From Bog-756 sp035949055 (GTDB lineage: Bacteria; Actinomycetota; Acidimicrobiia; Acidimicrobiales; RAAP-2), in contig DASZIO010000022.1 in NCBI GenBank assembly GCA_035949055.1, forward strand, positions 4,278 through 68,277: DNA of 64,000 nucleotides, read 5' to 3'. Within the stretch, counting starts at the first letter, position 1; every line of letters starts with the position of its first letter. The notes under the pieces are model-generated. The model had not been told where the DNA came from. It made no database searches and worked only from the letters and a program-made list of their open reading frames with translations. The position numbers were made by a program, and so were the translations under genes. Shown here piece after piece: positions 8,245 to 17,109 of the stretch.

Positions 8245-9398
8245 GCCGCGTGCCCGCTGTCCCCCCAGCTCGCTTCGGACTCGAGCTCGGCCCGATGGCG
8301 TGCGGCCCATCCCGGCCCTCGCAGGACGTAGGACAGTCGCTCGGACCAGCCGGTCGAACCCGCCACGTCGCGCAGCATGTCTGCGTACTCGTGGGTGATG
8401 ATCCGGCCTGCGTTGAACGTGTTGATGTTCTTGGTCAAGCCGTACACTACGGTCTCACGCTCGGGCTCGAAGGTGCCGAACAAGCGGTCCCACACGATGA
8501 GGATGGAGCCGTGGTTGCGATCGAGGTACTGGCGGTTCGAGCCGTGGTGTACGCGGTGGTGCGACGGGGTGTTGAGCACCGCTTCGGGGGATCCGAGCCG
8601 GCCGACGGTCTCGGTATGGATCCAGAACTGGTAGAGCAGGTTGACGCCTCGGGCGGTTCCGACCAGACCCGGAGGGATGCCGAACAGGCACAGTGCCCCG
8701 TACGGCAGCGCGGTGCCGAGGGCATCCGCCACCGGTTGCCGCAACGCGGTCGAGAGGTTGTAACGCTCGCTCGAGTGGTGCACGACGTGGAGCGCCCACA
8801 TGTACCGGCTCTCGTGCATGAACCGGTGGTTCCAGTAGTAGATGAAGTCCCAAACCACGATGGCGAGGGCCAGCGCCGCCGGTCCGCTCCGGCGCCGACG
8901 GAGAACTCGGTGACGCCACAGGCGGCCGGGGTTGGTGGCCTCGGCCCAGGCCGTGGTCACCGCCACTCCTCCGGCCACGACCGCGCTGACGCCGGCGACG
9001 GAGGCCACCCGGCGAGCCGTCGACCGTTCCCCAGCCGGCGGCGGGGGCCCCGGCGTGGCGGGGTCTGCGCACCCGGGTGCGCCGGTCCGGCGAACCACCA
9101 TGTCCGCTACCGTCGCCACTGCCCCGGCCCCGGCGGCCGCGGCTACCAGCCATTTGCCGTAGCGACCACGGCCAGGGGTGAGAGGCCGCAGCAACCTCGG
9201 AACGACCAGCGGTGCCACCAGGCTGCCCACCCCCATCGCCAGGCTGGCCACCGTGTCGCGCCGCTCGTAGTCGCCGGCCGTCGGTCCGACGGTGGCCGCC
9301 CTCCGCCGGAGCCAGAGGTACTCGGCGGCCATGCTGCCGAAGTAGAGAGGGACCGCGGCCACGGTGAGGTCGAGCGGCTCGTCCCGTCTGCGTCCCAT
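8241..9398 (-). CDS. Fatty-acid hydroxylase / sterol desaturase superfamily membrane protein
   Basis: A 385-residue membrane di-iron enzyme. All eight-histidine-type boxes are visible: HRFMHE (H191, H195), HVVHH (H204, H207, H208), H261 in FWIHTE and HHRVHH (H280, H281, H284, H285). Hydrophobic helices lie around 10-30, 50-70, 85-100, 135-150, 173-190 and 220-250. Family members use O2 to hydroxylate or desaturate acyl chains, sterols or alkylglycerols at the membrane; the NTPSHHRVHHGSN box resembles alkylglycerol-monooxygenase-like members. Start ATG 9398 directly abuts the upstream gene's stop. Confidence 0.88.
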   Translation of the reverse strand: MGRRRDEPLDLTVAAVPLYFGSMAAEYLWLRRRAATVGPTAGDYERRDTVASLAMGVGSLVAPLVVPRLLRPLTPGRGRYGKWLVAAAAGAGAVATVADMVVRRTGAPGCADPATPGPPPPAGERSTARRVASVAGVSAVVAGGVAVTTAWAEATNPGRLWRHRVLRRRRSGPAALALAIVVWDFIYYWNHRFMHESRYMWALHVVHHSSERYNLSTALRQPVADALGTALPYGALCLFGIPPGLVGTARGVNLLYQFWIHTETVGRLGSPEAVLNTPSHHRVHHGSNRQYLDRNHGSILIVWDRLFGTFEPERETVVYGLTKNINTFNAGRIITHEYADMLRDVAGSTGWSERLSYVLRGPGWAARHRAELESEASWGDSGHAA

Positions 9399-11747
9399 CT
9401 ATCGCCTCACGAACAGATCGTAGGTTACCGGTGGCGCGGCCGCGTCCGGTACCGAGGCCGTGAGGAGCAGCGGGCCGATGGTGGAGGGGGCGGTGGCCCG
9501 GCCGCTCGACACCAACCCCCGCCCATCGGTCAGAACGGTGGGCGACGCGCAATGGCAGCGGTCGAAGGTGGGACCACCTGCTCCGCCAGAGAAGGTGACC
9601 GGCACCCCGGCCAACGGAGCCCCCAGGGAGCTGGTCACCATGGCGGTCACATTCCGCACCGAGCGTCCGGTGCTCACGACCTGCGGGGTGCCCGACACCG
9701 GCGACACATTGAGAGCCGGCGGTACGGCGGTGACCCCGGCAACCACCGCAGGCGGGGGAACGGTCTCGGTGGAGAGGCTCCAGTCCGACTCTAAGGCCAG
9801 CACGATGAGGCCGTCGACGGTGACGGATGGGGCGGACGAGGGTGGGTACGCCTGGATGCGCACACCGCTGATCGGTTCCCCCTGCCACCCCGCCGGGAGC
9901 TTGACGACCGTGCGGAAGTGGCCGGTACCGTGCGCCGGGTAGCCCGAATGGAAGTCGCTGGCGTACCAGGTCGGCCCGTTGGCCAGTTGCAGCTCGACGG
10001 CCAGGGAGGCAACGCCGGTTCCCGACGCGCTGAGATCGATGGTGGCGTACTGGCGGGCGTCGCCCGGCGCGGGGGACCGTGGATCGGTGGACACGTCCCC
10101 GTACCACCGGGCTACTTCTTCGCCGGATATGCGATAGGTGAACGGGTTGGCGTCCATCACCGACTCCCGGGTCTGGCCGGCCGCCGGCCCCGCCACCGGG
10201 GCCAGTTGGAACCGGAAGGGCGTGGTGCCCGCGTCGGAGAAGTCGTTGTTTCCCGTGGCGTCGCGCAGGATCGGGTGATGACCGTCCCAGGATCCGGTGA
10301 ATGGAACGTCAACTTCCTGGATGGCTCCCTGGCTGTCGGGGAAGCCGGTGGACGGCTCGCCTCCCCACAGGTAGCTGGCCCCCGAGGTGTTACCGTCGCT
10401 GGCAACCGTGAACGAGATGGCGTCTTCGATGTCGGTCATGCGCCCCCAGGTACCCCATTCGAGGAAGGGTACGAAGCCGGTGCCGGCATCCTCGTGGCTC
10501 CAGATCACCGTGTACGAGAGCCGGGTGGACCCGCCGTCCTCGGGGGTGGCGGTGGCGTCGATCAGCAGAGGGACGTCGTGGAGAGCCGAAGTCGATCGCC
10601 CGTACATCACGGGCGCGTAGGCGGTGACCAGGTACTGCGGGTTGGTCGGGCCGACCACCTCGAGCTCGGCGTCGACCACGTCGGCTCGCGGCACCCTGGT
10701 ACCCGCGGGCCACGAAAGCCCCGACACGTCGTGTGACGGTTCGGCGCTCACCGTCACCCGGTACGCGTCGGCGGTGGTCACCGGCCCGGTGAATCCGGCA
10801 TAGGTGAAGGGACTGGCCCCGGCGAAGAGCACGAACTGCTGCGTTCCGACAGCGAGGGACCGGGTGAGGTCGGTGAGGGTCACGTCGACCACGATGGAGC
10901 TGGGCACACGGGCTCCCCACGAGGTTGCCGGGGCGGACAGCGCCAGGCGGAGCAGACCCTCGCCGGCCAACGGGGTCACCGGGACCACCGGCGTGGGGAA
11001 GACGGCGGTGTACGGACCGGTGATCGCCCCAGCCGCGGTGAGATCGCCCGCGGGGGCCGCCGCTATCCCGAACACCACTGGTCGGCCCGGCGTAGCCGAC
11101 CGGCCGGGGCCCGTCCCCGCTCTTGGGGCGAGGCTTGGGCCGGCGGGCTGCGCCGCCGTCGTGGTCACGCCCGATGGCGACCGGGTGGGCGGTCCGCCCA
11201 GCACCGGATCCCACGAGTCGTCCGGCGGGGTGCAGGCGTGGTGGGCCGAGCAGGCGTTGGCGGAGAAAGTGATGTCGCCGACCAGCACGGTCGGTCCGCC
11301 GGTCGAGTACACCGACTCGATGGCGATGAAGCACTGCACGGAACGGCAGTCGCTGGCCCCGAGCGCGGTAGTGAGGACGGCCTGCGGCTGCAGCGTGGTC
11401 GCCGCCACTCCGCCCGCGTCCACCGTCACCACCGCGTTGTGGCGCCCATCGCAGCCGTCCGAAGGAGTTTGCCCCCGGGCGAGCAGTGTGAACGCGGTCG
11501 GATCGCACTCGGCGACCACGTACGTGCTGCCGGCGCTGGCTCCGGTGAGGACGACCGAGACCGCCTGGTCGTCGACCAGGCCGTTCGAGGGCGTCACGGT
11601 GAGTGCGGCCGCCGGTGCCGCTGCGCCCGACGGGCCCGGGGCGCCGGCCACCGCCATGGTCGCGGCGAGCACCATCACCGCCCCGATCAGGGCGGCGTAG
11701 CTGCCGGGCCGGACCAAGGCCGGCCCGGCCCGGCCATTGCGCGCCAC
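9399..11747 (-). CDS. Large exported protein with neocarzinostatin-like and Ig-like domains
   Basis: A 782-residue secreted or surface protein. A signal sequence covers about residues 15-45 (ending SGAAAPAAA). A neocarzinostatin-like beta domain follows (about 48-165): LTVTPSNGLVDDQAVSV, YVVAECDP, and paired cysteines in DGCDG and DCRSVQCFIAIES. A Pro/Ser-rich linker leads into a large domain of unknown family (about 220-650). The C-terminus carries an Ig-like domain with NVTAMVTSSLGAPLAGVPVT, the pattern of bacterial Ig repeats. There is no cell-wall sorting motif. GTG 11747 has GGGGGA upstream. It heads the four-gene unit with the hydroxylase, SDR and esterase. Confidence 0.75.
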   Translation of the reverse strand: MARNGRAGPALVRPGSYAALIGAVMVLAATMAVAGAPGPSGAAAPAAALTVTPSNGLVDDQAVSVVLTGASAGSTYVVAECDPTAFTLLARGQTPSDGCDGRHNAVVTVDAGGVAATTLQPQAVLTTALGASDCRSVQCFIAIESVYSTGGPTVLVGDITFSANACSAHHACTPPDDSWDPVLGGPPTRSPSGVTTTAAQPAGPSLAPRAGTGPGRSATPGRPVVFGIAAAPAGDLTAAGAITGPYTAVFPTPVVPVTPLAGEGLLRLALSAPATSWGARVPSSIVVDVTLTDLTRSLAVGTQQFVLFAGASPFTYAGFTGPVTTADAYRVTVSAEPSHDVSGLSWPAGTRVPRADVVDAELEVVGPTNPQYLVTAYAPVMYGRSTSALHDVPLLIDATATPEDGGSTRLSYTVIWSHEDAGTGFVPFLEWGTWGRMTDIEDAISFTVASDGNTSGASYLWGGEPSTGFPDSQGAIQEVDVPFTGSWDGHHPILRDATGNNDFSDAGTTPFRFQLAPVAGPAAGQTRESVMDANPFTYRISGEEVARWYGDVSTDPRSPAPGDARQYATIDLSASGTGVASLAVELQLANGPTWYASDFHSGYPAHGTGHFRTVVKLPAGWQGEPISGVRIQAYPPSSAPSVTVDGLIVLALESDWSLSTETVPPPAVVAGVTAVPPALNVSPVSGTPQVVSTGRSVRNVTAMVTSSLGAPLAGVPVTFSGGAGGPTFDRCHCASPTVLTDGRGLVSSGRATAPSTIGPLLLTASVPDAAAPPVTYDLFVRR

Positions 11748-11891
11748 GTCATCCCCCCTTCGGCAGCTCAGGCCCGTGTACGGGCCGAGCCTCGGTCAGC
11801 ACAAACTACCGGCGAATGAGCGGTCGAGCGCGAAGGACGACCCAATGGCGGCGGGCGAGGTCGGGCCCCACCTCACATCGGGCGGTGGGGC

Positions 11892-13046
11892 TCAGTCGGG
11901 GCCAGGCCGGCGCCGACCGACGCCCGAGGACCGGAGAGGGGTCCGGGTCCTGGCCGGTGCCCCAGGGGCGCGTTGCGGCGGGCGCCTCGGGGCGACCGAA
12001 GCGGACTTGAGGTGCTTGCGCGGCCCTGACCAGGGAGCCGGGGGCGCGGTCAGCCGGTCGGCCAGGCGGTAGGCGGTGGTCTCGTAGTTGACCCGCCAGC
12101 CGCGGAAGTCGGGCCAGGCTTCCTCGGCGGTGCGCTCCGTCGGGAACCCGACGCCCTCGAGCATCTGCACGGCTTGTTCGAACTCCTCGTAGGTGAGGGC
12201 GATCGGGCCTTCCGGGTTGGGATCGGGATCCACATGCCAGCGCAGTGCGGTGGCGATCCGGTTGAGTGCGGTGAAACCCATGCGCAGGCAGAGGCGGGCC
12301 TGGGATGTGGCCTTGCTCGGGGCGAGCGCCAGATGCATGGCCGCCCCGTCCAGCACCGCAATGAGCCCGATGAGCCACGAGAACCAGGGTTCGGGTGAGC
12401 GGAAGAGCAGCATGACCGGATAGGTGGTGTGGCTCTCGGCCACGTCCGCCGACCATTCCTCCCAGTCGGCGTAGAAGCCGGGAAGGGCGTCGGTGATCCC
12501 GACCAGTTGATGGCGGGCCAGCAGCTCGGGTCCCCACGCCGGGATCCCGGCGCGGCTCTCCAACATGGCCACCAGGTTCTCGCGGCGGTTGAACGCGCCA
12601 TAGAGCGCCGGCAGATAGGCAATCTGCAGGGCCACGATGACCACCCACGTGGCCCCGGCTGCGATGTCGATGGCCCGATTGGCTCGGCCGGCGAGGTCGA
12701 TCGTGCCGACGGTGAATACCGAGCCGGCCGCCTGGGCCAAGGCCGAGGGGAAGCTGTGGGTGGTTGCCTCGAGCATGAGGGCGAACCCGAGGATGAAGCA
12801 TCCGGCCCAGAACGCCAGCTGGGCGATGAGGGATACCGGCGCCGTCGCGGCCAGCACCGCATCCTTTCCCTCATACCTCCTGGCGAGTTGCGCCAGGCCG
12901 ACGAAGATCAGCCGTACGGCGCGGTTGACCCCCAGCGTCAGGCGTTCGAAGCCGCGAGGCTCACGGGGGAGCACGATGGTGAACAGCACGCTCGCCGACG
13001 TGAGGAGAACGATGACGAGGCCCACCGCGAACAAGAAGTCGTTCAT
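11892..13046 (-). CDS. Channel-like membrane protein with a TVGTID pore-type motif
   Basis: A 384-residue protein with clear hydrophobic helices at about 4-26, 70-92 and 131-150, and again near 225-250. Between the second and third helices, residues 103-118 form an amphipathic pore-like helix ending FTVGTIDLAG. This recalls the TVGYGD filter of two-helix potassium channels, with T for Y and I for G. The C-terminal 130 residues are soluble and end in an Arg/Pro-rich tail. I infer an ion-channel relative; the altered filter makes K+ selectivity doubtful. It stands 144 bp upstream of the exported-protein gene on the same strand. Confidence 0.6.
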   Translation of the reverse strand: MNDFLFAVGLVIVLLTSASVLFTIVLPREPRGFERLTLGVNRAVRLIFVGLAQLARRYEGKDAVLAATAPVSLIAQLAFWAGCFILGFALMLEATTHSFPSALAQAAGSVFTVGTIDLAGRANRAIDIAAGATWVVIVALQIAYLPALYGAFNRRENLVAMLESRAGIPAWGPELLARHQLVGITDALPGFYADWEEWSADVAESHTTYPVMLLFRSPEPWFSWLIGLIAVLDGAAMHLALAPSKATSQARLCLRMGFTALNRIATALRWHVDPDPNPEGPIALTYEEFEQAVQMLEGVGFPTERTAEEAWPDFRGWRVNYETTAYRLADRLTAPPAPWSGPRKHLKSASVAPRRPPQRAPGAPARTRTPLRSSGVGRRRPGPD

Positions 13047-13214
13047 CGGCTTCTCGTTGGCGCCATCGCCGACATCCGATCATGCTACGACCGGCCTGCC
13101 GGCGGTGTCCCGCCTCAGCTGCGGGAATGGGGTCCAGAGGATCGGAGTAGGGGTGTTGCGTGGTAGGCGTTGGGTGGTCAGGTGGTAGTGGACGGCGGTC
13201 GAGGAGGAAAGGCG

Positions 13215-13514
13215 ATGGAAGAAACATCCATAGAGGTCGTCGACCGGCCCGACCTCAAACGCTTCGAATTGGCCGCCGACGGAAATCTGGCCGAGCTGAC
13301 CTACGAGGTGCAGGGCAACTCGCTGGTGCTCATCCACACCGGTGTGCCTGATGAGCTGGGCGGTCGGGGGGTAGGGGGTCGGCTGGTGCAGGCGGCCATC
13401 GCTCGGGCCAGCCGTGATGGCCTCGACATCGTGCCCTGGTGTCCGTTCGCCCGGGGCTGGATCGACCGCCACCCGGAGGCGCTCGGCACGGTGCGCGTGG
13501 TCGACCGGGCCTGA
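13215..13514 (+). CDS. Small GNAT-like N-acetyltransferase (YjdJ/PF14542 type)
   Basis: A 99-residue protein covering just the acetyl-CoA-binding core of the GNAT fold, as in the short YjdJ family. Visible parts are AELTYEVQGNSLVLIHTGVP, the loop GGRGVGGRLVQAA (the Q/RxxGxG/A pyrophosphate loop) and IVPWCPFARGWIDRHPE near the end. Length agrees with the family. ATG 13215 is preceded by GAGGAGG with good spacing, which decides against the upstream in-frame GTG at 13170. The acceptor is unknown. Confidence 0.88.
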   Translation: MEETSIEVVDRPDLKRFELAADGNLAELTYEVQGNSLVLIHTGVPDELGGRGVGGRLVQAAIARASRDGLDIVPWCPFARGWIDRHPEALGTVRVVDRA

Positions 13515-13537
13515 TGGTCCGGCGGGCCGGCCCCGGC

Positions 13538-13551
13538 TAGAACCAGTTCTA
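13538..13551. promoter_or_regulatory. KstR-like operator TAGAAC-CA-GTTCTA before the thiolase
   Basis: A perfect 6+6 inverted repeat with a 2-bp centre. It matches the KstR consensus TNNAACNNGTTNNA of actinobacterial steroid/lipid catabolism at every fixed base. A -10 hexamer TATACT (13550-13555) overlaps its end, so a bound repressor would block the promoter of the thiolase gene. Two related sites lie at 16985 and 20382. Confidence 0.7.
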
Positions 13552-13638
13552 TACTCGCTGGCACCGGAGGTGGTTCCGATTTCTCGCTTCTGGTCCGCAC
13601 GAGACGCCGCCGCGCGCGACAACCTCCAGGGGGATGCC

Positions 13639-14799
13639 ATGGCCCAACCAGTGATCGTCGAAGCAGTCCGCAGCCCGATCGGCAAGCGCAATGGCTGGTT
13701 GTCCGGGTTCCACGCGGCTGAACTCCTGGGCAACGTGCAGGTGGAACTGGTCAAGCGGGCCGGCATCGATCCCGGCGATGTGGAGCAGATCGTCGGCGGG
13801 TGCGTGACCCAAGCGGGCGAACAGGCATCGAACGTGACCCGCACGGCCTGGTTGAGCCAAGGCCTGCCGTACGAGGTGGCGGCCACGACCGTCGACTGCC
13901 AGTGTGGGTCGGCCCAACAGGCCAACCACTTCGTGGCCAACCTGGTCGGCGCCGGGGCCATCGACACCGGCATCGCCTGTGGTGTCGAGGCCATGAGCCG
14001 GGTCGGCCTGGGCGCCAACGCCTTCAACGGGCCGGGTCGCTCGCGGCCCGAGAACTTCCCATGGGACATGCCCGATCAGTTCGGCGCGGCCGAGCGGATC
14101 GCCGAGCGGTACGGCATCACCCGCGACGACGTCGACTGGCTCGGGTTCGAATCCCAGCGGAAGGCGGCCGTGGCCGTGGCCGAGGGCCGTTTCGACCGTG
14201 AGATCGTGGCGCTCGAAGCCCCGGTGGTCGGCCCCGACGGGCCGACCGGGGAGAAGACCATCGTGAGCCGAGACCAGGGCCCACGCGAGACGACCCGCGA
14301 GGGGCTGGCCGGCCTCAAGCCCGTGCTGCCCGACGGCATGCACACGGCCGGAAACAGCTCGCAGATCTCCGACGGTGCGGCGGCCGTCCTCTGGATGTCG
14401 GACAGCCACGCCGCCGAGGGCGGGCTTCGTCCCCGGGCCCGCATCGTGGCTCAGACCCTGGTCGGCTCCGACCCGTACCTCCATCTCGACGGGCCCATCG
14501 CCGCCACCTCGGACGTGCTCCGCAAGGCCGGGATGACCATGGCCGACATCGACCTGTTCGAGGTCAACGAGGCCTTTGCCTCGGTCGTGCTGTCCTGGGG
14601 AAAGGTGCACGAGGTCGACTGGGACAAGGTCAACGTCAACGGTGGGGCCATCGCCCTCGGTCATCCCGTGGGATCGACCGGGGCGCGGTTGATCACCACC
14701 GCGCTGCACGAGCTCGAGCGCTCGGATGCCAATCTCGCCCTGGTCGCCATGTGCTGCGGCGGCGCTTTGGCCACCGGCACCATCATCGAGCGGATCTGA
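13639..14799 (+). CDS. Acetyl-CoA C-acetyltransferase / thiolase
   Basis: A 386-residue thiolase, catalysing thiolytic release or condensation of acetyl-CoA units. The nucleophile is Cys89 in DCQCGSAQQA, aligned with QCSSGLQA of other thiolases. The oxyanion loop is NEAFA, the catalytic His is in GGAIALGHPVGSTGAR, and the second Cys is in MCCGGALATG at the C-terminus. ATG 13639 has AGGGGG five bases upstream and follows a KstR-like operator. Overall form (MAQPVIVEAVRSPIGKRNG...) resembles thiolases of steroid and fatty-acid breakdown such as FadA5-type enzymes; the exact chain specificity cannot be told. Confidence 0.93.
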   Translation: MAQPVIVEAVRSPIGKRNGWLSGFHAAELLGNVQVELVKRAGIDPGDVEQIVGGCVTQAGEQASNVTRTAWLSQGLPYEVAATTVDCQCGSAQQANHFVANLVGAGAIDTGIACGVEAMSRVGLGANAFNGPGRSRPENFPWDMPDQFGAAERIAERYGITRDDVDWLGFESQRKAAVAVAEGRFDREIVALEAPVVGPDGPTGEKTIVSRDQGPRETTREGLAGLKPVLPDGMHTAGNSSQISDGAAAVLWMSDSHAAEGGLRPRARIVAQTLVGSDPYLHLDGPIAATSDVLRKAGMTMADIDLFEVNEAFASVVLSWGKVHEVDWDKVNVNGGAIALGHPVGSTGARLITTALHELERSDANLALVAMCCGGALATGTIIERI

Positions 14800-14930
14800 C
14801 TCAGCCACGCGGCGGGCCATCCGCCCGGCGACGGCGGTGGGCTTCGTTCCAACCGCCCTCTGCCCCCAACGAGCCGGGCCCCGGTCATCCTGCATGGCGC
14901 AATCGCGTCCGCGTCGGATAGAAGTGGAGG

Positions 14931-16907
14931 GTGACCGGCATCGCCGCGGCCCGTGGGCGCTCGACCATCCCGACGCCTCGGGCCCTGCTTGCGCTCAGCC
15001 TGGCCCTGACCTCGGCGTTGGCTCTGGCCTTCGCCACGCTGGCGCCTCCTCGGCCGGCGTCGGCGGCGGCGCGTCCCTCCGTTCCGGCTGCGTCCGATTG
15101 GACGACCTTCGACCACGACCCGTTCCGCAGCGGGGTCGACGCCTCGGGCAGCTCGTTCTCGCCGGCCACGCCGGCCTGGACGTCCCCGGCCTTCGACGGA
15201 CAGCTCTACGGCCAGCCGCTGGTGTTCGGCGGGCGGGTGTTCGCCGCCACCGAGAACGACAGCGTCTACGCCCTGGCCGCCAACACCGGGTCGGTCCTGT
15301 GGTCGGACCACCTGGGCGCACCGCTGAACCCGGCGACGGTCCCGGGCCTGTGCGGTGACATCTCGCCGACCGTCGGGATCACCTCGACGCCGATCATCGA
15401 CCCGGCGGCGGGCGAGCTCTTCGTGGTCGCGGCCGAGGCGGTCCCCGGTGGCGCGCAGCACCACCTGATCGGCCTCGATGTCTACACCGGCGCCGTCCTG
15501 CTCGACGAGGTGATCGACCCGGTATTCACCAACCAGGCCTTCCTGCTGCAGCGGGTGTCCCTCGCCCTCACCGACGGTCGGGTGATCATCGGCTTCGGCG
15601 GCAATGCCGGCGATTGCGAACCGTATAACGGGTGGGTCGTCTCTGCGCCCGAAAACGGCTCGCCCCCGGCGGTCTTCGAGGTGGCGGCGTCGAACAGCCA
15701 GGGGGCGGTCTGGATGGGGGGTGCGGCCCCGTCCATCGACGCCCAAGGCGACGTGTGGGTGGCGACCGGCAACAGTGCCAGCCACAGCGCCGCCGATCCC
15801 TACGACGACAGCGACGGGGTGCTCAAGCTGAGCCCGACCATGCAACTGCTGGACTTCTTCGCACCCACCCTCTGGTATCAGGACAACGCGGGGGATGCCG
15901 ATCTGGGGTCGACCGCCCCGGCGCTGCTGCCCAATGGCCTGGTGTTCCAGGTCGGCAAGTCGACGACCGCCTACGTCCTGAACCAGTCGGGTCTCGGCCA
16001 TGTCGGCGGCCAGGTGGCGTCCAGCAACGGCTTCTGCGGAGGCGACCCCGACGGGGGCGCGGCCGATGTCCTCGGCACCCTGTTCGTCCCGTGCGCCAAC
16101 GGCATCCACGCGGTGACGGTCACCGCGTCGTCGCCCGTCGCGTCCTGGACCACGTCGAGCGGGGCTCACAACTCGCCCATCGTCGCCGGCGGCCTGGTGT
16201 GGTCCATCGGCGGCGGGACGCTCTACGCCCTGAACGCCTCGACGGGTGCCGCGGTCCAGCAGTTCGCCATCGGCGTCCCAGCCACGCATTTCCCGTCCCC
16301 GGCGGCTGCCGACGGCCTCGTGTTGGCACCCTCCTCTGATCAGATCCATGCCTTCGTCGGCCCGGCCGGCCTGCCCGGACCGCCGGCCCCCGCCCCGCCC
16401 CGCCCCGGCTACTGGCTGGTGGCCTCCGACGGCGGCATCTTCTCCTTCGGCGGGGCCAACTTCTTCGGCTCCACCGGGTCGTTGGCCCTCAACCGGCCGG
16501 TGGTGGGCATGGCCCCCACGCCCGACCGTCAGGGCTACTGGCTGGTGGCCGCCGATGGCGGCATCTTCACCTTCGGCGACGCCCGCTTCTTCGGCTCGAC
16601 CGGGGCCATCCACCTCAACCAACCGGTGGTCGGCATGGCCGCCACGCCGAGCGGACAGGGCTACTGGCTGGTGGCCTCGGACGGCGGCACCTTCACCTTT
16701 GGCGACGCCCGCTTCTACGGCTCGACCGGGGCCATCCGGCTCAATCAACCGGTGGTCGGTATGGCCGCCACCCCCGACGGCGGTGGCTACTGGCTGGCGG
16801 CCGCCGACGGCGGGATTTTCTCCTTCGGTGACGCAGCCTTCGAAGGATCGGCAGGCGGACTGCCCCTGCGGCGGCCGGTCCTGGGCCTGGCCGCGACCAA
16901 CTCGTAG
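14931..16907 (+). CDS. Exported PQQ-type beta-propeller protein with C-terminal GYWLVAxDGG repeats
   Basis: A 658-residue secreted protein. The signal peptide spans about residues 15-47 (ending ASAAA). Residues 55-480 form a PQQ/quinoprotein-like propeller: SDWTTFDHDPFRSGVD, YGQPLVFGGRVFAATENDSV then YALAANTGSVLW, and later VWSIGGGTLYALNASTG. After a Pro-rich linker (482-490), four 42-residue units (about 493-658) repeat GYWLVAxDGGxFxFGDAxF, GSTGxxxLNxPVVGMAxTP. I see no PQQ-binding dehydrogenase signature, so an enzymatic role is not supported; a scaffold or adhesion role is an inference. GTG 14931 sits right after GTGGAGG, an unusually close spacing. Confidence 0.78.
   Translation: MTGIAAARGRSTIPTPRALLALSLALTSALALAFATLAPPRPASAAARPSVPAASDWTTFDHDPFRSGVDASGSSFSPATPAWTSPAFDGQLYGQPLVFGGRVFAATENDSVYALAANTGSVLWSDHLGAPLNPATVPGLCGDISPTVGITSTPIIDPAAGELFVVAAEAVPGGAQHHLIGLDVYTGAVLLDEVIDPVFTNQAFLLQRVSLALTDGRVIIGFGGNAGDCEPYNGWVVSAPENGSPPAVFEVAASNSQGAVWMGGAAPSIDAQGDVWVATGNSASHSAADPYDDSDGVLKLSPTMQLLDFFAPTLWYQDNAGDADLGSTAPALLPNGLVFQVGKSTTAYVLNQSGLGHVGGQVASSNGFCGGDPDGGAADVLGTLFVPCANGIHAVTVTASSPVASWTTSSGAHNSPIVAGGLVWSIGGGTLYALNASTGAAVQQFAIGVPATHFPSPAAADGLVLAPSSDQIHAFVGPAGLPGPPAPAPPRPGYWLVASDGGIFSFGGANFFGSTGSLALNRPVVGMAPTPDRQGYWLVAADGGIFTFGDARFFGSTGAIHLNQPVVGMAATPSGQGYWLVASDGGTFTFGDARFYGSTGAIRLNQPVVGMAATPDGGGYWLAAADGGIFSFGDAAFEGSAGGLPLRRPVLGLAATNS
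16407..16904 (+). repeat. Four 126-bp units encoding 42-residue GYWLVAxDGG repeats
   Basis: Units begin at 16407, 16533, 16659 and 16785, the last shortened to 40 codons. The protein pattern is strongly kept while the DNA has diverged, in contrast to the near-identical units at 24430-24876. Confidence 0.85.
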
Positions 16908-16984
16908 TGAGCCCGGGGTACCGCGCGACCCGGCTATCCGGTGGTGACCCCGCCCGCGGCTGCGCCGGCCCCCGGCCGAGAAAG

Positions 16985-16998
16985 TAGAATGCGTTCTA
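16985..16998. promoter_or_regulatory. KstR-like operator TAGAAT-GC-GTTCTA before the enoyl-CoA hydratase
   Basis: A 14-bp palindrome with one mismatch to the KstR-like consensus (AAT for AAC in the left arm). TAGTCA at 16997-17002 overlaps its right end as a likely -10 element. The hydratase starts 112 bp downstream. Confidence 0.6.
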
Positions 16999-17109
16999 GT
17001 CAACCTGCCGAGCTCGCCGCCCGCCGGGCCGGGCTGGTCGGGCGGTCCATCGATTCTCGGCCGCGGCGTGCCCACCACGCCGTGCTAGCCAGTCCCGGGG
17101 AGGAGCACT

